Below are positions 56,231-64,000 of a stretch of DNA of 64,000 bases, in pieces. Below the pieces are notes generated by a model, which was not told the origin of the DNA, searched no databases, and was given only the letters and a program-made list of their open reading frames with translations. The stretch covers positions 62,001-126,000 of the forward strand of contig CAWGPP010000002.1 in the NCBI GenBank assembly GCA_963824545.1. The letters are read 5' to 3'. A program made the position numbers and the translations under genes. The number at the start of each line of letters is the position of its first letter. Within the stretch, counting starts at the first letter, position 1. The DNA comes from Bog-532 sp963824545. Its GTDB lineage: Bacteria; Actinomycetota; Actinomycetes; Streptosporangiales; Streptosporangiaceae.

Positions 56231-57262
56231 CTATGCCGATGTCACGCGGTGATCCCGTTGGCCAGATTCCGCCCTCCACCGACCTAACCCAAGGTCAAGC
56301 AGGTTAGCGGAACAGCAGGCGCGGACGCGGGCAGAGCGGGCAAATGCGTCCATTCCGCCGCCGGAACCGCGCCGTAAGGGTGCGCCGGCCTGCGGATCGA
56401 GCGTGTCCCGGGGCGGGACGGGGGAGGGCCGCGCGGTGGCGTCGGTGACCGGCCGCGCGCCGCCCGCGAACCGGTTCAGCTCCGCCCCGCACACCACCCG
56501 GGCCGGGAACGGGTCGGCCGCCGTGCGGCGCGTCAGGTCGTCCTCGGGGAACGCGCGGTGGCTCCCGGCCAGGACCAGGTTGCCGAAGCGCCGGCGGTGC
56601 AGCACCGCGGGCTCGGCGATCAGGCAGCAGACCGGGAAGACGGAACCGATGGTGGAGACCTGCTCCTTCGCGTACCGCAGCGGCGGCCCGTCGGCCACGT
56701 TCACGGCGTAGATCCCGCCCGGCCGCAGCGCCCGTGCCGCGGCCTGGGCGCACTCCACGGTGGTCAGGTGCGGCGGCGTCTGCGGTCCCGCGAAGACGTC
56801 GCTGATCACCATGTCGAAGCTGGCCGGGCGCGCGGATTCCAGCACCTCCCGGGCGTCACCGATCCGGATCCGGAGGTGCCGGCGTGGCCGGGCCAGCGGC
56901 AGGTGCTCACGGACCAGGCTCATCAGCGCCGCGTCCGATTCCGCCACCAGCTGGCTCGAGCCGGGGCGGGTCGCCGCCACGTACCGGGGCAGGGTCAGCG
57001 CACCGCCGCCCAGGTGCAGCACGCGCAACGGGGCCCCCGCGGGCCCGGCGGTGTCCACCAGGTGGGCGATCCGGCGCACGTACTCGAACTCCAGGTACGT
57101 CGGGTCGGCCAGGTCGACCTGTGATTGCGGCGCGCCGGCCAGGTAGAGGATCCACGACTCCGCGCGGCTGACGTCGGGCACCAGCTCGGCCAGGCCGGCG
57201 TCCACCTTCCGGTGGACGGCGAGACGGCTCGTCCGCGGCCGCCGTGCTCCGCTGCCCGCCAT
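56231..57262 (-). CDS. spermidine synthase-like protein (SAM/dcSAM-binding fold)
   Basis: A 343-residue Rossmann-fold protein of the spermidine synthase-like group: LRVLHLGGGALTLPRYVA binds the nucleoside, ARPASFDMVISDVFAG has the usual acidic residue, and HLTTVECAQAAARALRPGG follows. It lacks the N-terminal oligomerisation domain of true SpeE in full. The last 80 residues are Arg/Ser-rich and unlike the family. It lies 20 bases downstream of gabT on the same strand. Polyamine synthesis is only one option; many members are uncharacterised methyltransferase-like proteins. Confidence 0.75.
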   Translation of the reverse strand: MAGSGARRPRTSRLAVHRKVDAGLAELVPDVSRAESWILYLAGAPQSQVDLADPTYLEFEYVRRIAHLVDTAGPAGAPLRVLHLGGGALTLPRYVAATRPGSSQLVAESDAALMSLVREHLPLARPRRHLRIRIGDAREVLESARPASFDMVISDVFAGPQTPPHLTTVECAQAAARALRPGGIYAVNVADGPPLRYAKEQVSTIGSVFPVCCLIAEPAVLHRRRFGNLVLAGSHRAFPEDDLTRRTAADPFPARVVCGAELNRFAGGARPVTDATARPSPVPPRDTLDPQAGAPLRRGSGGGMDAFARSARVRACCSANLLDLGLGRWRAESGQRDHRVTSA

Positions 57263-57281
57263 GGGCCCAGTATCGGGGGCC

Positions 57282-58640
57282 TCAGAGCGCCGCGAAGGCG
57301 TCCTCCAGGATCGACAGGCCTTCCTCCAGCAGCGCGTCGCCGATGACCAGGGGAGGCAGGAAGCGCAGCACGTTCCCGAACGTCCCGCACGTCAGCACGA
57401 CCAGGCCGGCCAGGTGACAGGCCTTGGCCACGGTGGCCGCGACCACCGGGTCCGGCTCGATGCCGCCCGGCTGGACGATCTCCACGGCGATCATCGCGCC
57501 GCGCCCCCGGACCTCGCCGATGCACGGGGTGGCTTCGGCCAGCTTGTTCAGCCGCGGCAGCACGATGTCGCCGATGTGCCGGGCCCGGCCGGCCAGATCC
57601 CCGGTCTCCATCGTCTCGATCGCGCCGAGCGCCGCCGCGCACGCCACCGGGTTGCCGCCGTACGTGCCGCCGAGCCCGCCCACGTGCACGGCGTCCATCA
57701 GCTCGGCCCGCCCGGTGACACCGGCCAGCGGCAGCCCGTCCGCGATCCCCTTGGCCGTCGTGACCAGATCCGGGACGAGGCCCTCGTGCTCGCACGCGAA
57801 CCAGTCGCCGGTCCGGCAGAAACCGGTCTGGATCTCGTCCGCGATCAGGATGATCTCGTGGCTTCGGCACCATTCGGCCAGCCCGGCCAGGAACCCGGGC
57901 GGCGGCACGATGAACCCGCCCTCGCCCTGGATCGGCTCGATGATGACCGCGGCCACGTTTTGCTCGCCGACCTGGGTGTGGATCAGCCCGGTCACGACGT
58001 CCAGGGCCTCGGCGCGGCATGCCTCGGGGCCGCCGGGCCAGCGCAGCGGGTAGGCCATCGGCGCCCGGTAGATCTCCCCGGCGAACGGCCCGAAGCCCTG
58101 CTTGTACGGCATGTTCTTGGCGGTCAGCGCCATCGTCAGGTTGGTGCGCCCGTGATAGGCGTGGTCGAACGCGACGACCGCCTGGCGCCCGGTCGCGTGC
58201 CGGGCGACCTTGACCGCGTTCTCCACCGCCTCCGCGCCCGAGTTGAACAGCGCGGACCGCTTCTCGTGATCGCCCGGCGTGCGCGCCGCGAGCTGCTCGC
58301 AGACCGCGACGTACTCCTCGTACGGGGTGACCATGAAGCAGGTGTGGGTGAACCGGGCGACCTGCTCGCTGACCCGCTCCACCACGCGCGGCGCGGCGTT
58401 GCCCGCCGACACCACGGCGATGCCCGAGCCGAAGTCGATGAGCGAGTTGCCGTCCGCGTCGACCAGCACGCCGCCGCCGGCGGCGGTGATGAACACAGGC
58501 AGCACGTGGCTCACGCCGCGCGCGACGCTGCGCTGCCGGCGGCCGAGCAGCTCGCGTGAGGCCGGTCCAGGGATTTCGGTGACGAGGCGTCGTTCCTGGG
58601 GGAGCGCCGGCCCGCCCGGCGCAAACAAAGGCGCGTTCAT
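57282..58640 (-). CDS. gabT: 4-aminobutyrate aminotransferase
   Basis: A 452-residue GABA transaminase. PLP residues are in FNSGAEAVENAVKVARHATG, ILIADEIQTGFCRTG and LVTTAKGIADGLPLAG (Lys). It converts GABA and 2-oxoglutarate to succinate semialdehyde and glutamate. It would take over the GABA made by the putrescine genes at 23.8-30.9 kb, but no succinate-semialdehyde dehydrogenase of clear type is in the window. The gene is divergent from pcaB, 84 bases apart. Confidence 0.92.
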   Translation of the reverse strand: MNAPLFAPGGPALPQERRLVTEIPGPASRELLGRRQRSVARGVSHVLPVFITAAGGGVLVDADGNSLIDFGSGIAVVSAGNAAPRVVERVSEQVARFTHTCFMVTPYEEYVAVCEQLAARTPGDHEKRSALFNSGAEAVENAVKVARHATGRQAVVAFDHAYHGRTNLTMALTAKNMPYKQGFGPFAGEIYRAPMAYPLRWPGGPEACRAEALDVVTGLIHTQVGEQNVAAVIIEPIQGEGGFIVPPPGFLAGLAEWCRSHEIILIADEIQTGFCRTGDWFACEHEGLVPDLVTTAKGIADGLPLAGVTGRAELMDAVHVGGLGGTYGGNPVACAAALGAIETMETGDLAGRARHIGDIVLPRLNKLAEATPCIGEVRGRGAMIAVEIVQPGGIEPDPVVAATVAKACHLAGLVVLTCGTFGNVLRFLPPLVIGDALLEEGLSILEDAFAAL

Positions 58641-58724
58641 GGTCCTGACCATACGTCTATCGTGGTCGGCGAGCGAGGCGCGGTGGCAGGACGCGGGGAC
58701 AGCCGGAAAGGAGTGGTCGAAACC

Positions 58725-60167
58725 ATGTCTGAGCAGGACGCGAGCCGCGGTGTGCTCTTCGGCGGCGTGTTCCGCCGCGGCGGGGTCGACGCGGGTGACC
58801 ACGCGTGGCTGCGGGCCATGCTGGACGTGGAGGCGGGCCTGGCCCGCGCGCTGGAGCGGGCCGGGCTCGCTCCCGCCGGCGCGGGCGCCGCGGTGACCAA
58901 GGCGGCCGTGCCGGGGAACTTCGACGTGGCGGACCTGGGCGAACTGGCCGCGCTCACCGGCAACCCCGTTCCCGCGCTGAGCCGCGCGCTGGCCCGGCAG
59001 GTGCCCCGGCCCGCGGCCGGCGCCGTGCACCGCGGCGCGACCAGCCAGGACATCGTGGACACGGCCGCGATGCTGCTGGCTCGTGACGCGCTTGACGTCA
59101 TCGGCGCCGACCTGGCCGGCGCGGCGCGGGCCGCGGCGGCGCTGGCGGACGCGCACCGGTCCACCATCATGATCGGCCGGACGCTGCTCCAGCAGGCCGT
59201 GCCCATCACGTTCGGGCTGATGGCCGCGGGCTGGCTGGCCGCGCTGGATGACGCGCGGGCCGGCCTGGCGGCGGTCCGCGCCGGGCGGCTGGCGGTCCAG
59301 TTCGGCGGGGCCGCGGGCTCGCTGGCGTCGCTGGGGGACAGCGGGCCGCGGGTGGCGGCGCTGCTGGCCGAGGAGCTGGCGCTGCCGCTGCCGGCCCTGC
59401 CCTGGCACACGGACCGGCTGCGGCTGATCGAGCTGTCCGCGGCGCTGGCCGGCGCGGACGCCGTCCTCGGCAAGATCGCCCGCGATATCACGCTCCTGTC
59501 GCAGTCCGAGGTGGCCGAGGTGCACGAAGGCCCCGGCCCCGGCCCCGGCTCTGGGGCCGCCGGTGGCAGTTCGCCGCCGCGCGGCGGTTCCTCGGCCATG
59601 CCGCAAAAGCAGAACCCGGTCGCGGCCATCGCCATCCTCGGCTGCACCAAGCGGGTCCCCGGCCTGCTCGCGACCATCGCCGCCGCCGCTGAGCAGGAGT
59701 ATCAGCGGGCCGCGGGCGCCTGGCACGCGGAATGGGAACCGCTGGCCGACCTGCTCAGCCTGACCGGCTCGGCCGCGTCCTGGGCCGCCGAACTGCTCGG
59801 CGGGCTGACCGTGGACGTGGCGCGGATGAGCGCCAACCTGGCCGCGGCCAAGGGGCTGCCGCTCGCCGAGCACGTCACGTCGCTGCTGGCGGACGCGCTC
59901 GGCCGCGCCGCCGCGCACGACCTCGTCGCCGAGGCCGGGGCCCGCGCCGTGTCGGCCGGCCTGCCGCTGCGCGACGTGCTGCTCGGGCTGCCGCAGTCCG
60001 CGGAACGCCTGGAGAAGGCCGGCATCACCCCCGAGCAGATCGAGTCCGCGCTGGATCCCGCGGAATATCTCGGCGCCGCACACGCCTTCGTCGGCGCCGC
60101 GCTGGCCGCGCACCAGCAGAGCGCCCTGCCTATGCCGACACCGAAGGGCCGCGATGGTCATGGATGA
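58725..60167 (+). CDS. pcaB: 3-carboxy-cis,cis-muconate cycloisomerase
   Basis: A 480-residue enzyme of the fumarase/adenylosuccinate lyase superfamily. It has HRGATSQDIVDTA near residue 100 and the family signature GSSAMPQKQNPVAA. It lactonises 3-carboxymuconate in the protocatechuate branch of the beta-ketoadipate pathway. ATG 58725 has a ggaaaggag site at some distance. A Gly/Pro-rich insertion (GPGPGPGSGAAGG) precedes the signature loop, another low-complexity insert. Its 3' end overlaps pcaC. Confidence 0.93.
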   Translation: MSEQDASRGVLFGGVFRRGGVDAGDHAWLRAMLDVEAGLARALERAGLAPAGAGAAVTKAAVPGNFDVADLGELAALTGNPVPALSRALARQVPRPAAGAVHRGATSQDIVDTAAMLLARDALDVIGADLAGAARAAAALADAHRSTIMIGRTLLQQAVPITFGLMAAGWLAALDDARAGLAAVRAGRLAVQFGGAAGSLASLGDSGPRVAALLAEELALPLPALPWHTDRLRLIELSAALAGADAVLGKIARDITLLSQSEVAEVHEGPGPGPGSGAAGGSSPPRGGSSAMPQKQNPVAAIAILGCTKRVPGLLATIAAAAEQEYQRAAGAWHAEWEPLADLLSLTGSAASWAAELLGGLTVDVARMSANLAAAKGLPLAEHVTSLLADALGRAAAHDLVAEAGARAVSAGLPLRDVLLGLPQSAERLEKAGITPEQIESALDPAEYLGAAHAFVGAALAAHQQSALPMPTPKGRDGHG

Positions 60168-60606
60168 TTCCGAACGGATCCGGCAGGGGATGTCCGTCCG
60201 GCGCGAGGTTCTCGGGGATGAGCACGTGGACCGGGCCGTGGCTGGCACGACCGCGTTCACCGAGCCGTTCCAGGATTTCATCACCCGGTACGCCTGGGGT
60301 GATATCTGGTCGCGGCCCGGGCTGTCCCGCGCCGAGCGGAGCATCGTCACGCTGGCCGTGCTCACCGCGCTGCAGCACGAGGGCGAGCTGGCCCTGCACG
60401 TCAAGGCGGCGCTGCGTAACGGCCTCACCCCGGAGCAGATCCAGGAAGTCCTGCTCCAGGTGGCCGTGTACGCCGGCGTGCCGGCCGGGAACCGCGCCTT
60501 CGCCGTCGCGCAGCGGGCACTGGCCGAAGCCGGGGAGGCCGGGGAGGCCGGGCGCGCCCGGGAGGGCGGGGGCGCCGGGGGCATCCGGGAGGCTGGCCCC
60601 GGGTGA
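60154..60606 (+). CDS. pcaC: 4-carboxymuconolactone decarboxylase
   Basis: A 150-residue PcaC. The AhpD-like core includes RYAWGDIWSRPGLSRAERSI, LTALQHEGELALHVKAA and VLLQVAVYAGVPAGNRAF. It decarboxylates 4-carboxymuconolactone to beta-ketoadipate enol-lactone. In many actinobacteria PcaC is fused to PcaD (PcaL); here they are separate genes. The start overlaps pcaB (ATG 60154 or 60160). The C-terminus has GEA/GEAG repeats. Confidence 0.93.
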   Translation: MVMDDSERIRQGMSVRREVLGDEHVDRAVAGTTAFTEPFQDFITRYAWGDIWSRPGLSRAERSIVTLAVLTALQHEGELALHVKAALRNGLTPEQIQEVLLQVAVYAGVPAGNRAFAVAQRALAEAGEAGEAGRAREGGGAGGIREAGPG

Positions 60607-60640
60607 CCGGCGCGACATCGACGTCAGCGCAGGCAGCCGC

Positions 60641-60660
60641 TATCGTACGGATATCGAACG
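60641..60660. promoter_or_regulatory. candidate IclR-type (PcaR/PcaU-like) operator upstream of pcaI
   Basis: Two direct repeats, tatcgtacg (60641) and tatcgaacg (60652), lie at 11-base spacing, 34 bases upstream of pcaI. On the minus strand this reads gttcgatatcc, close to known PcaU/PobR-type half-sites. The regulator gene is not in the window. Confidence 0.45.
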
Positions 60661-60693
60661 AGTGTGCACCCAGCGGTCGCTGACGGGAGTTGT

Positions 60694-61527
60694 ATGGCCG
60701 AGATCGTGTCACTGGCCGAAGCGGTTGGGCGGGCCGTGCGGGACGGCGACACGGTCGCGATGGAGGGTTTCACCCACCTGATCCCGTTCGCTGCCGGGCA
60801 CGAGGTCATCCGGCAGGGCCGGCGCGATCTCACCCTCATCCGGATGACCCCCGACCTCATCTATGACCAGCTCATCGGGGCCGGATGCGCCAGCAAGCTG
60901 GTGTTCTCCTGGGGCGGCAACCCCGGCGTCGGCTCGCTGCACCGGTTCCGCGACGCGGTTGAGCACTCCTGGCCGGCCCCGCTGGAACTGGAGGAGCACA
61001 GCCACGCGGGCATGGCCAACCGTTACGTGGCCGGCGCCTCCGGCCTGCCGTTCGCCGTGCTGCGCGGCTACAGCGGCACGGGCCTGATGGACGGCGTCGT
61101 GCAGCCGAGCATCCGCCCCATCACCTGCCCGTTCACCGGCGAGATCCTCACCGCCGTCTCCGCGCTCAACCCTGACGTGGCCATCATCCACGCCCAGCGC
61201 GCCGACACCAGCGGGAACGTGCAGTTCTGGGGCATCACCGGCGTCCAGAAGGAAGCGGTGCTGGCCGCGGAACGCTCGATCGTCACCGTCGAGGAAGTGG
61301 TGCCGCACCTCGGCGCGCGCCCCGATGCCGTGGTCCTGCCCAGCTGGACGGTCAGCTACGTGGCCGCCGTCCCCGGTGGCTCCCGGCCGTCCTACGCGCT
61401 CGGCTACTACGACCGGGACAACGACTACTACCTGGCCTGGGACCCGATCGCCCGGGACCGGGACGCGTTCCGGCGCTGGCTGGACGCCGAGGTCTTCGGT
61501 GTGCCCGAAGCAGCCCGGGGAAGGTAG
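60694..61527 (+). CDS. pcaI: 3-oxoadipate CoA-transferase subunit A
   Basis: A 277-residue family I CoA-transferase alpha subunit starting MAEIVSLAEAVGRAVRDGD (ATG 60694, gggag upstream). It has the VAMEGFTHLIPFAAG and LVFSWGGNPGVGS segments. With PcaJ it transfers CoA from succinyl-CoA to 3-oxoadipate. The sequence is of the longer actinobacterial form. pcaI starts a four-gene run with pcaJ, pcaH and pcaG. Confidence 0.9.
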   Translation: MAEIVSLAEAVGRAVRDGDTVAMEGFTHLIPFAAGHEVIRQGRRDLTLIRMTPDLIYDQLIGAGCASKLVFSWGGNPGVGSLHRFRDAVEHSWPAPLELEEHSHAGMANRYVAGASGLPFAVLRGYSGTGLMDGVVQPSIRPITCPFTGEILTAVSALNPDVAIIHAQRADTSGNVQFWGITGVQKEAVLAAERSIVTVEEVVPHLGARPDAVVLPSWTVSYVAAVPGGSRPSYALGYYDRDNDYYLAWDPIARDRDAFRRWLDAEVFGVPEAARGR

Positions 61528-61533
61528 GCGGGC

Positions 61534-62292
61534 ATGGCGGAGTACACCTCCGACGAGATGATGACGGTCTCCGCGGCGCGGACGCTGCGGGACAACGTGA
61601 CCTGCTTCGTCGGCATCGGGCTGCCCAGCGCGGCGGCAAACCTGGCCCGGGCCACGCACGCGCCCGGGCTCGTCCTCATCTACGAGTCGGGCACGATCGG
61701 GGCCAAGCCGGACCGGCTGCCGCTGTCCATCGGCGACGGCATCCTGGCCGAGACCGCGGACGCCGTGGTCAGCGTCCCGGAGATCTTCAACTACTGGCTG
61801 CAGCCCGGCCGCATCGACGTCGGCTTCCTCGGTGCCGCCCAGATCGACAAGTTCGGCAACATCAACACGACGGTGATCGGCGGCGACTACGCGGCCCCGA
61901 AGACGCGGCTGCCCGGGGCCGGCGGCGCCCCCGAAATCGCCGCGTCCTGCCGTGAGGTCATCGTCGTCGTCCGGCAGACGCTGCGGTCGTTCGTGGAGCG
62001 GGTCGACTTCGTCACGTCGGTGGGGCACGGCTCCGGGCCGGGGACGCGCCAGCGCCTCGGGCTTACCGGCGCCGGGCCGCTCAAGATCATCACCGACCTC
62101 GGCGTGCTGGAACCGGATCCGGCCACCCAGGAATTCGTGCTCACCGGGCTGTACCCCGGCGTCCCCGTCCAGGACGCCCGCGCCCGGACCGGCTGGGACC
62201 TCGCCGCCGCGGCCGAGCTGACGACGGTGCCGCCGCCGTCGGCGGCCGAGCTGACCGCGCTGCGCGGCTTTACCGCGAATGCGAAGGAGTAG
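61534..62292 (+). CDS. pcaJ: 3-oxoadipate CoA-transferase subunit B
   Basis: A 252-residue beta subunit. The catalytic Glu is in LVLIYESGTIGAKP, in the place of the usual SENG-type motif. The GLPSAAANLAR and LGAAQIDKFGNINTTVIG segments are typical. It starts 7 bases after the pcaI stop and completes the transferase. Confidence 0.9.
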   Translation: MAEYTSDEMMTVSAARTLRDNVTCFVGIGLPSAAANLARATHAPGLVLIYESGTIGAKPDRLPLSIGDGILAETADAVVSVPEIFNYWLQPGRIDVGFLGAAQIDKFGNINTTVIGGDYAAPKTRLPGAGGAPEIAASCREVIVVVRQTLRSFVERVDFVTSVGHGSGPGTRQRLGLTGAGPLKIITDLGVLEPDPATQEFVLTGLYPGVPVQDARARTGWDLAAAAELTTVPPPSAAELTALRGFTANAKE

Positions 62293-62295
62293 CGA

Positions 62296-63033
62296 ATGAC
62301 CGCTGACGCGCCCGACGTTCTCCCGTCCCGGCTGGCGCTGCCGTCGTACGGCCGCCCGCGCGGCGTGCACCCGCCGCTCGACTACTCCGGGTACCGCTCC
62401 ACCGCCCTCCGCCACCCGAGCAAACCGCTGGTCCTACTGCCGCAGCGGCTGACCGAGGTGACGGGGCCGCTGCTCGGCGACGAGCTCATCACGCCGGCCG
62501 ACGGCGACCTGACCATGCAGCACGCCGGCGAGCCGCAGGGCCAGCGGATCATCCTGACCGGCCGGGTGCTCGACTCAGGTGGGCGCCCTGTGCCGGACAC
62601 GCTGATCGAGATCTGGCAGACCAACGCGGCCGGCCGTTACCGGCACGCACGCGAGCACCACCCGGCCCCGCTCGACCCGAACTTCACCGGTGTCGGGCGC
62701 GCCATCACCGACGCAGGCGGCAACTACCGTTTCATCACCATCCAGCCAGGCGCGTACCCGTGGGGCAACCACCACAACGCCTGGCGGCCCGCGCACATCC
62801 ACTTCTCGCTGTTCGGCCGGGCGTTCACCCAGCGCCTGGTGACGCAGATGTACTTTCCGGGTGACCCGCTCCAGCCAATCGACCCGATCTTCAACTCGGT
62901 CGCCGACCCGAAGGCCAGGCAGCGCATGATCGCCGAGTTCGACATCGGGCTCACCCAGCCGGAATGGGCGCTCGGCTACCGCTGGGACATCGTGCTGCGC
63001 GGCCGCGACGCCACCGTCTTCGAGGAGGCATAG
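62296..63033 (+). CDS. pcaH: protocatechuate 3,4-dioxygenase beta subunit
   Basis: A 245-residue beta subunit, which carries the iron. The dioxygenase core has GRVLDSGGRPVPDTLIEIWQ, then AGRYRH with a Tyr ligand, and YPWGNHHNAWRPAHIHFSLF with Tyr and both His ligands. It cleaves protocatechuate to 3-carboxymuconate, the substrate of PcaB. The stop overlaps the pcaG start by one base (TAGTG). Confidence 0.94.
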   Translation: MTADAPDVLPSRLALPSYGRPRGVHPPLDYSGYRSTALRHPSKPLVLLPQRLTEVTGPLLGDELITPADGDLTMQHAGEPQGQRIILTGRVLDSGGRPVPDTLIEIWQTNAAGRYRHAREHHPAPLDPNFTGVGRAITDAGGNYRFITIQPGAYPWGNHHNAWRPAHIHFSLFGRAFTQRLVTQMYFPGDPLQPIDPIFNSVADPKARQRMIAEFDIGLTQPEWALGYRWDIVLRGRDATVFEEA

Positions 63034-63617
63034 TGATCACTCCGTCGCAGACGGTGGGGCCGTTCTTCGCGATGCGGCTGCCCTGGGCGGATGGGCCGTT
63101 CGTGGTGCCGGAGGGCACCTCGGGGGCGCTCATCATCACCGGCCGGCTGTTCGATGGCGCCGGGCAGGTGATCCCGGACGGCCTCATCGAGACGTGGCAG
63201 GCCGATCCGCACGGGCGTTTCGCGCATCCGGACGACCCCCGCGGCGCGCCGGCCACCGGTTACCGGTCGTTCCGCGGCTTTGGCCGCTGCCCGACCGCGC
63301 CGGACGGCTCCTACCGCATCGTGACGCTGAAGCCCGGCCCGCTGCCGTGCCCGGAGGATCCGGACGGCGCGGCCGAGGCCCCGCACCTCGACGTGTCGGT
63401 GTTCGCCCGCGGGCTGCTGGACCGCGTCGTGACCCGGCTGTACTTTCCCGACGAGGCCGAGGCGAACGCCGCCGACCCGGTGCTGGCCTCGATCAACGAA
63501 CCGGGACGGCGCGACACGCTCATCGCCCGGCCCGAGCCGGACGGGGCGGGCGGCACCGTACTGAGGTTCGACATCCGCCTGCAAGGCGAGCACGAGACGG
63601 TGTTCTTCGATGTCTGA
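63033..63617 (+). CDS. pcaG: protocatechuate 3,4-dioxygenase alpha subunit
   Basis: A 194-residue alpha subunit from GTG 63033 (starts ITPSQTVGPFFAMRLPW). The TIETWQ-like and RGFGRCPTAPDGSYRIVTLK segments match, while the iron ligands are absent, as expected of the non-catalytic subunit. It pairs with PcaH. The stop overlaps the start of pcaD by 8 bases. Confidence 0.93.
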   Translation: MITPSQTVGPFFAMRLPWADGPFVVPEGTSGALIITGRLFDGAGQVIPDGLIETWQADPHGRFAHPDDPRGAPATGYRSFRGFGRCPTAPDGSYRIVTLKPGPLPCPEDPDGAAEAPHLDVSVFARGLLDRVVTRLYFPDEAEANAADPVLASINEPGRRDTLIARPEPDGAGGTVLRFDIRLQGEHETVFFDV

Positions 63618-64000
63618 GCGCCTGCACGCGACCCTGGAGGGGACCGCTGGTGCGCCCGTCGTGGCGCTCGGCACGTCGATCGGGACCAGCCAGGGCCTGT
63701 GGGACAAGCAGGCGGCGGTCCTGGGCAGGCAGTTCCGCTTGCTCCGCTTCGAGATGCGCGGCCACGGCGTGCCCGGTGCCCAGTCCCCGGCCCCGCCCGG
63801 CCCGTACACCATCGCGGAGCTGGGCGCCGACGTGCTGGCCCTGCTCAACTCCCGCGATATCGGCCGGATCGCCTACTGCGGCGTGTCACTGGGCGGCATG
63901 GTCGGCCTGTGGCTGGCCGCGAACGCGCCGGAGCGCATCACCCGGCTGGGGCTGTGCTGCACGTCGGCCCATCTGCCGCCGGCGTCGATGTGGGCGCAGC
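63610..64000 (+). CDS. pcaD: 3-oxoadipate enol-lactonase, partial at right edge
   Basis: An alpha/beta-hydrolase of which 130 codons are in the window. The oxyanion region VALGTSIGTSQGLWD and the nucleophile elbow YCGVSLGGMVG with the catalytic Ser are present. It hydrolyses the enol-lactone made by PcaC to beta-ketoadipate. The C-terminal Asp and His lie beyond 64000, as would any PcaC fusion. The gene order supports the call. Confidence 0.88.
   Translation, partial: MSERLHATLEGTAGAPVVALGTSIGTSQGLWDKQAAVLGRQFRLLRFEMRGHGVPGAQSPAPPGPYTIAELGADVLALLNSRDIGRIAYCGVSLGGMVGLWLAANAPERITRLGLCCTSAHLPPASMWAQ

Noticed and set aside
57282..60584. 1100-codon minus-strand frame
   Set aside because: Only the GabT part to 58640 is real; the rest is antisense to pcaB and pcaC.

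Overview
The window is a high-GC actinobacterial chromosome segment. The GC content, the many GTG starts, 4-base ATGA/GTGA gene overlaps, a DUF3000 gene, a coproporphyrin-type heme pathway (HemE, a HemY/CgoX-type oxidase, ChdC/HemQ) and two F420-type oxidoreductases all point to Actinomycetota, probably Streptosporangiales-like. The genus cannot be fixed from the sequence. No rRNA, tRNA, CRISPR array or intact insertion sequence was found.

Layout. 1-9.4 kb: housekeeping genes, namely a NUDIX/histidine-phosphatase protein, a minus-strand operon DUF3000 - RNase D - DedA, and heme biosynthesis (hemE, CgoX-type oxidase, chdC) with a DsbA/FrnE-like oxidoreductase and the ArfB ribosome-rescue hydrolase. 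9.5-23.7 kb: a NarL-type two-component system, a polytopic membrane protein, a cupin, MsrB, a large LuxR ATPase regulator, an LLM flavin oxidoreductase, a PhyH dioxygenase, a D-amino-acid oxidase family protein and several gene remnants (an SDR stub and a truncated purple acid phosphatase). 23.8-30.9 kb: a putrescine/amine catabolic group (class III aminotransferase, AsnC regulator, aminobutyraldehyde dehydrogenase, PuuB-like FAD oxidase) around a repeat-rich coiled-coil protein. 31-34.6 kb: pgi - gnd - N-terminally deleted zwf. 35.4-41 kb: a non-phosphorylating (Weimberg-type) pentonate route (DapA-like dehydratase, IlvD/Edd dehydratase, frameshifted semialdehyde dehydrogenase) and an uncharacterised partner.

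41.6-50.2 kb is the most unusual region: a WxL-like cell-surface locus. It has three small secreted WxL-like proteins, a DUF916-like membrane-anchored protein and a 1161-residue protein with two seven-repeat RCC1 propellers, two FN3 domains and a WxL-like C-terminus. Two small WxL genes are recent duplicates that share their leader. A 3' remnant of another copy survives, and an AT-richer foreign gene lies between the copies.

50.3-58.6 kb: a PucR regulator, class III aminotransferase and methylmalonate-semialdehyde dehydrogenase (probably beta-amino acid/pyrimidine catabolism), a DUF2510 membrane protein, a spermidine-synthase-like protein and GabT. 58.7-64 kb: protocatechuate beta-ketoadipate genes pcaB, pcaC, then pcaIJHG and a partial pcaD running off the right edge.

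A theme across the window is in-frame tandem repeats (15-, 18-, 33-, 36- and 54-base periods) appended to or inserted in otherwise conserved proteins. There are also several apparently lesioned genes (4-base duplication, single-base frameshifts, 5' deletion, internal deletion), so the segment looks recombinationally active, unless some lesions are sequencing errors.
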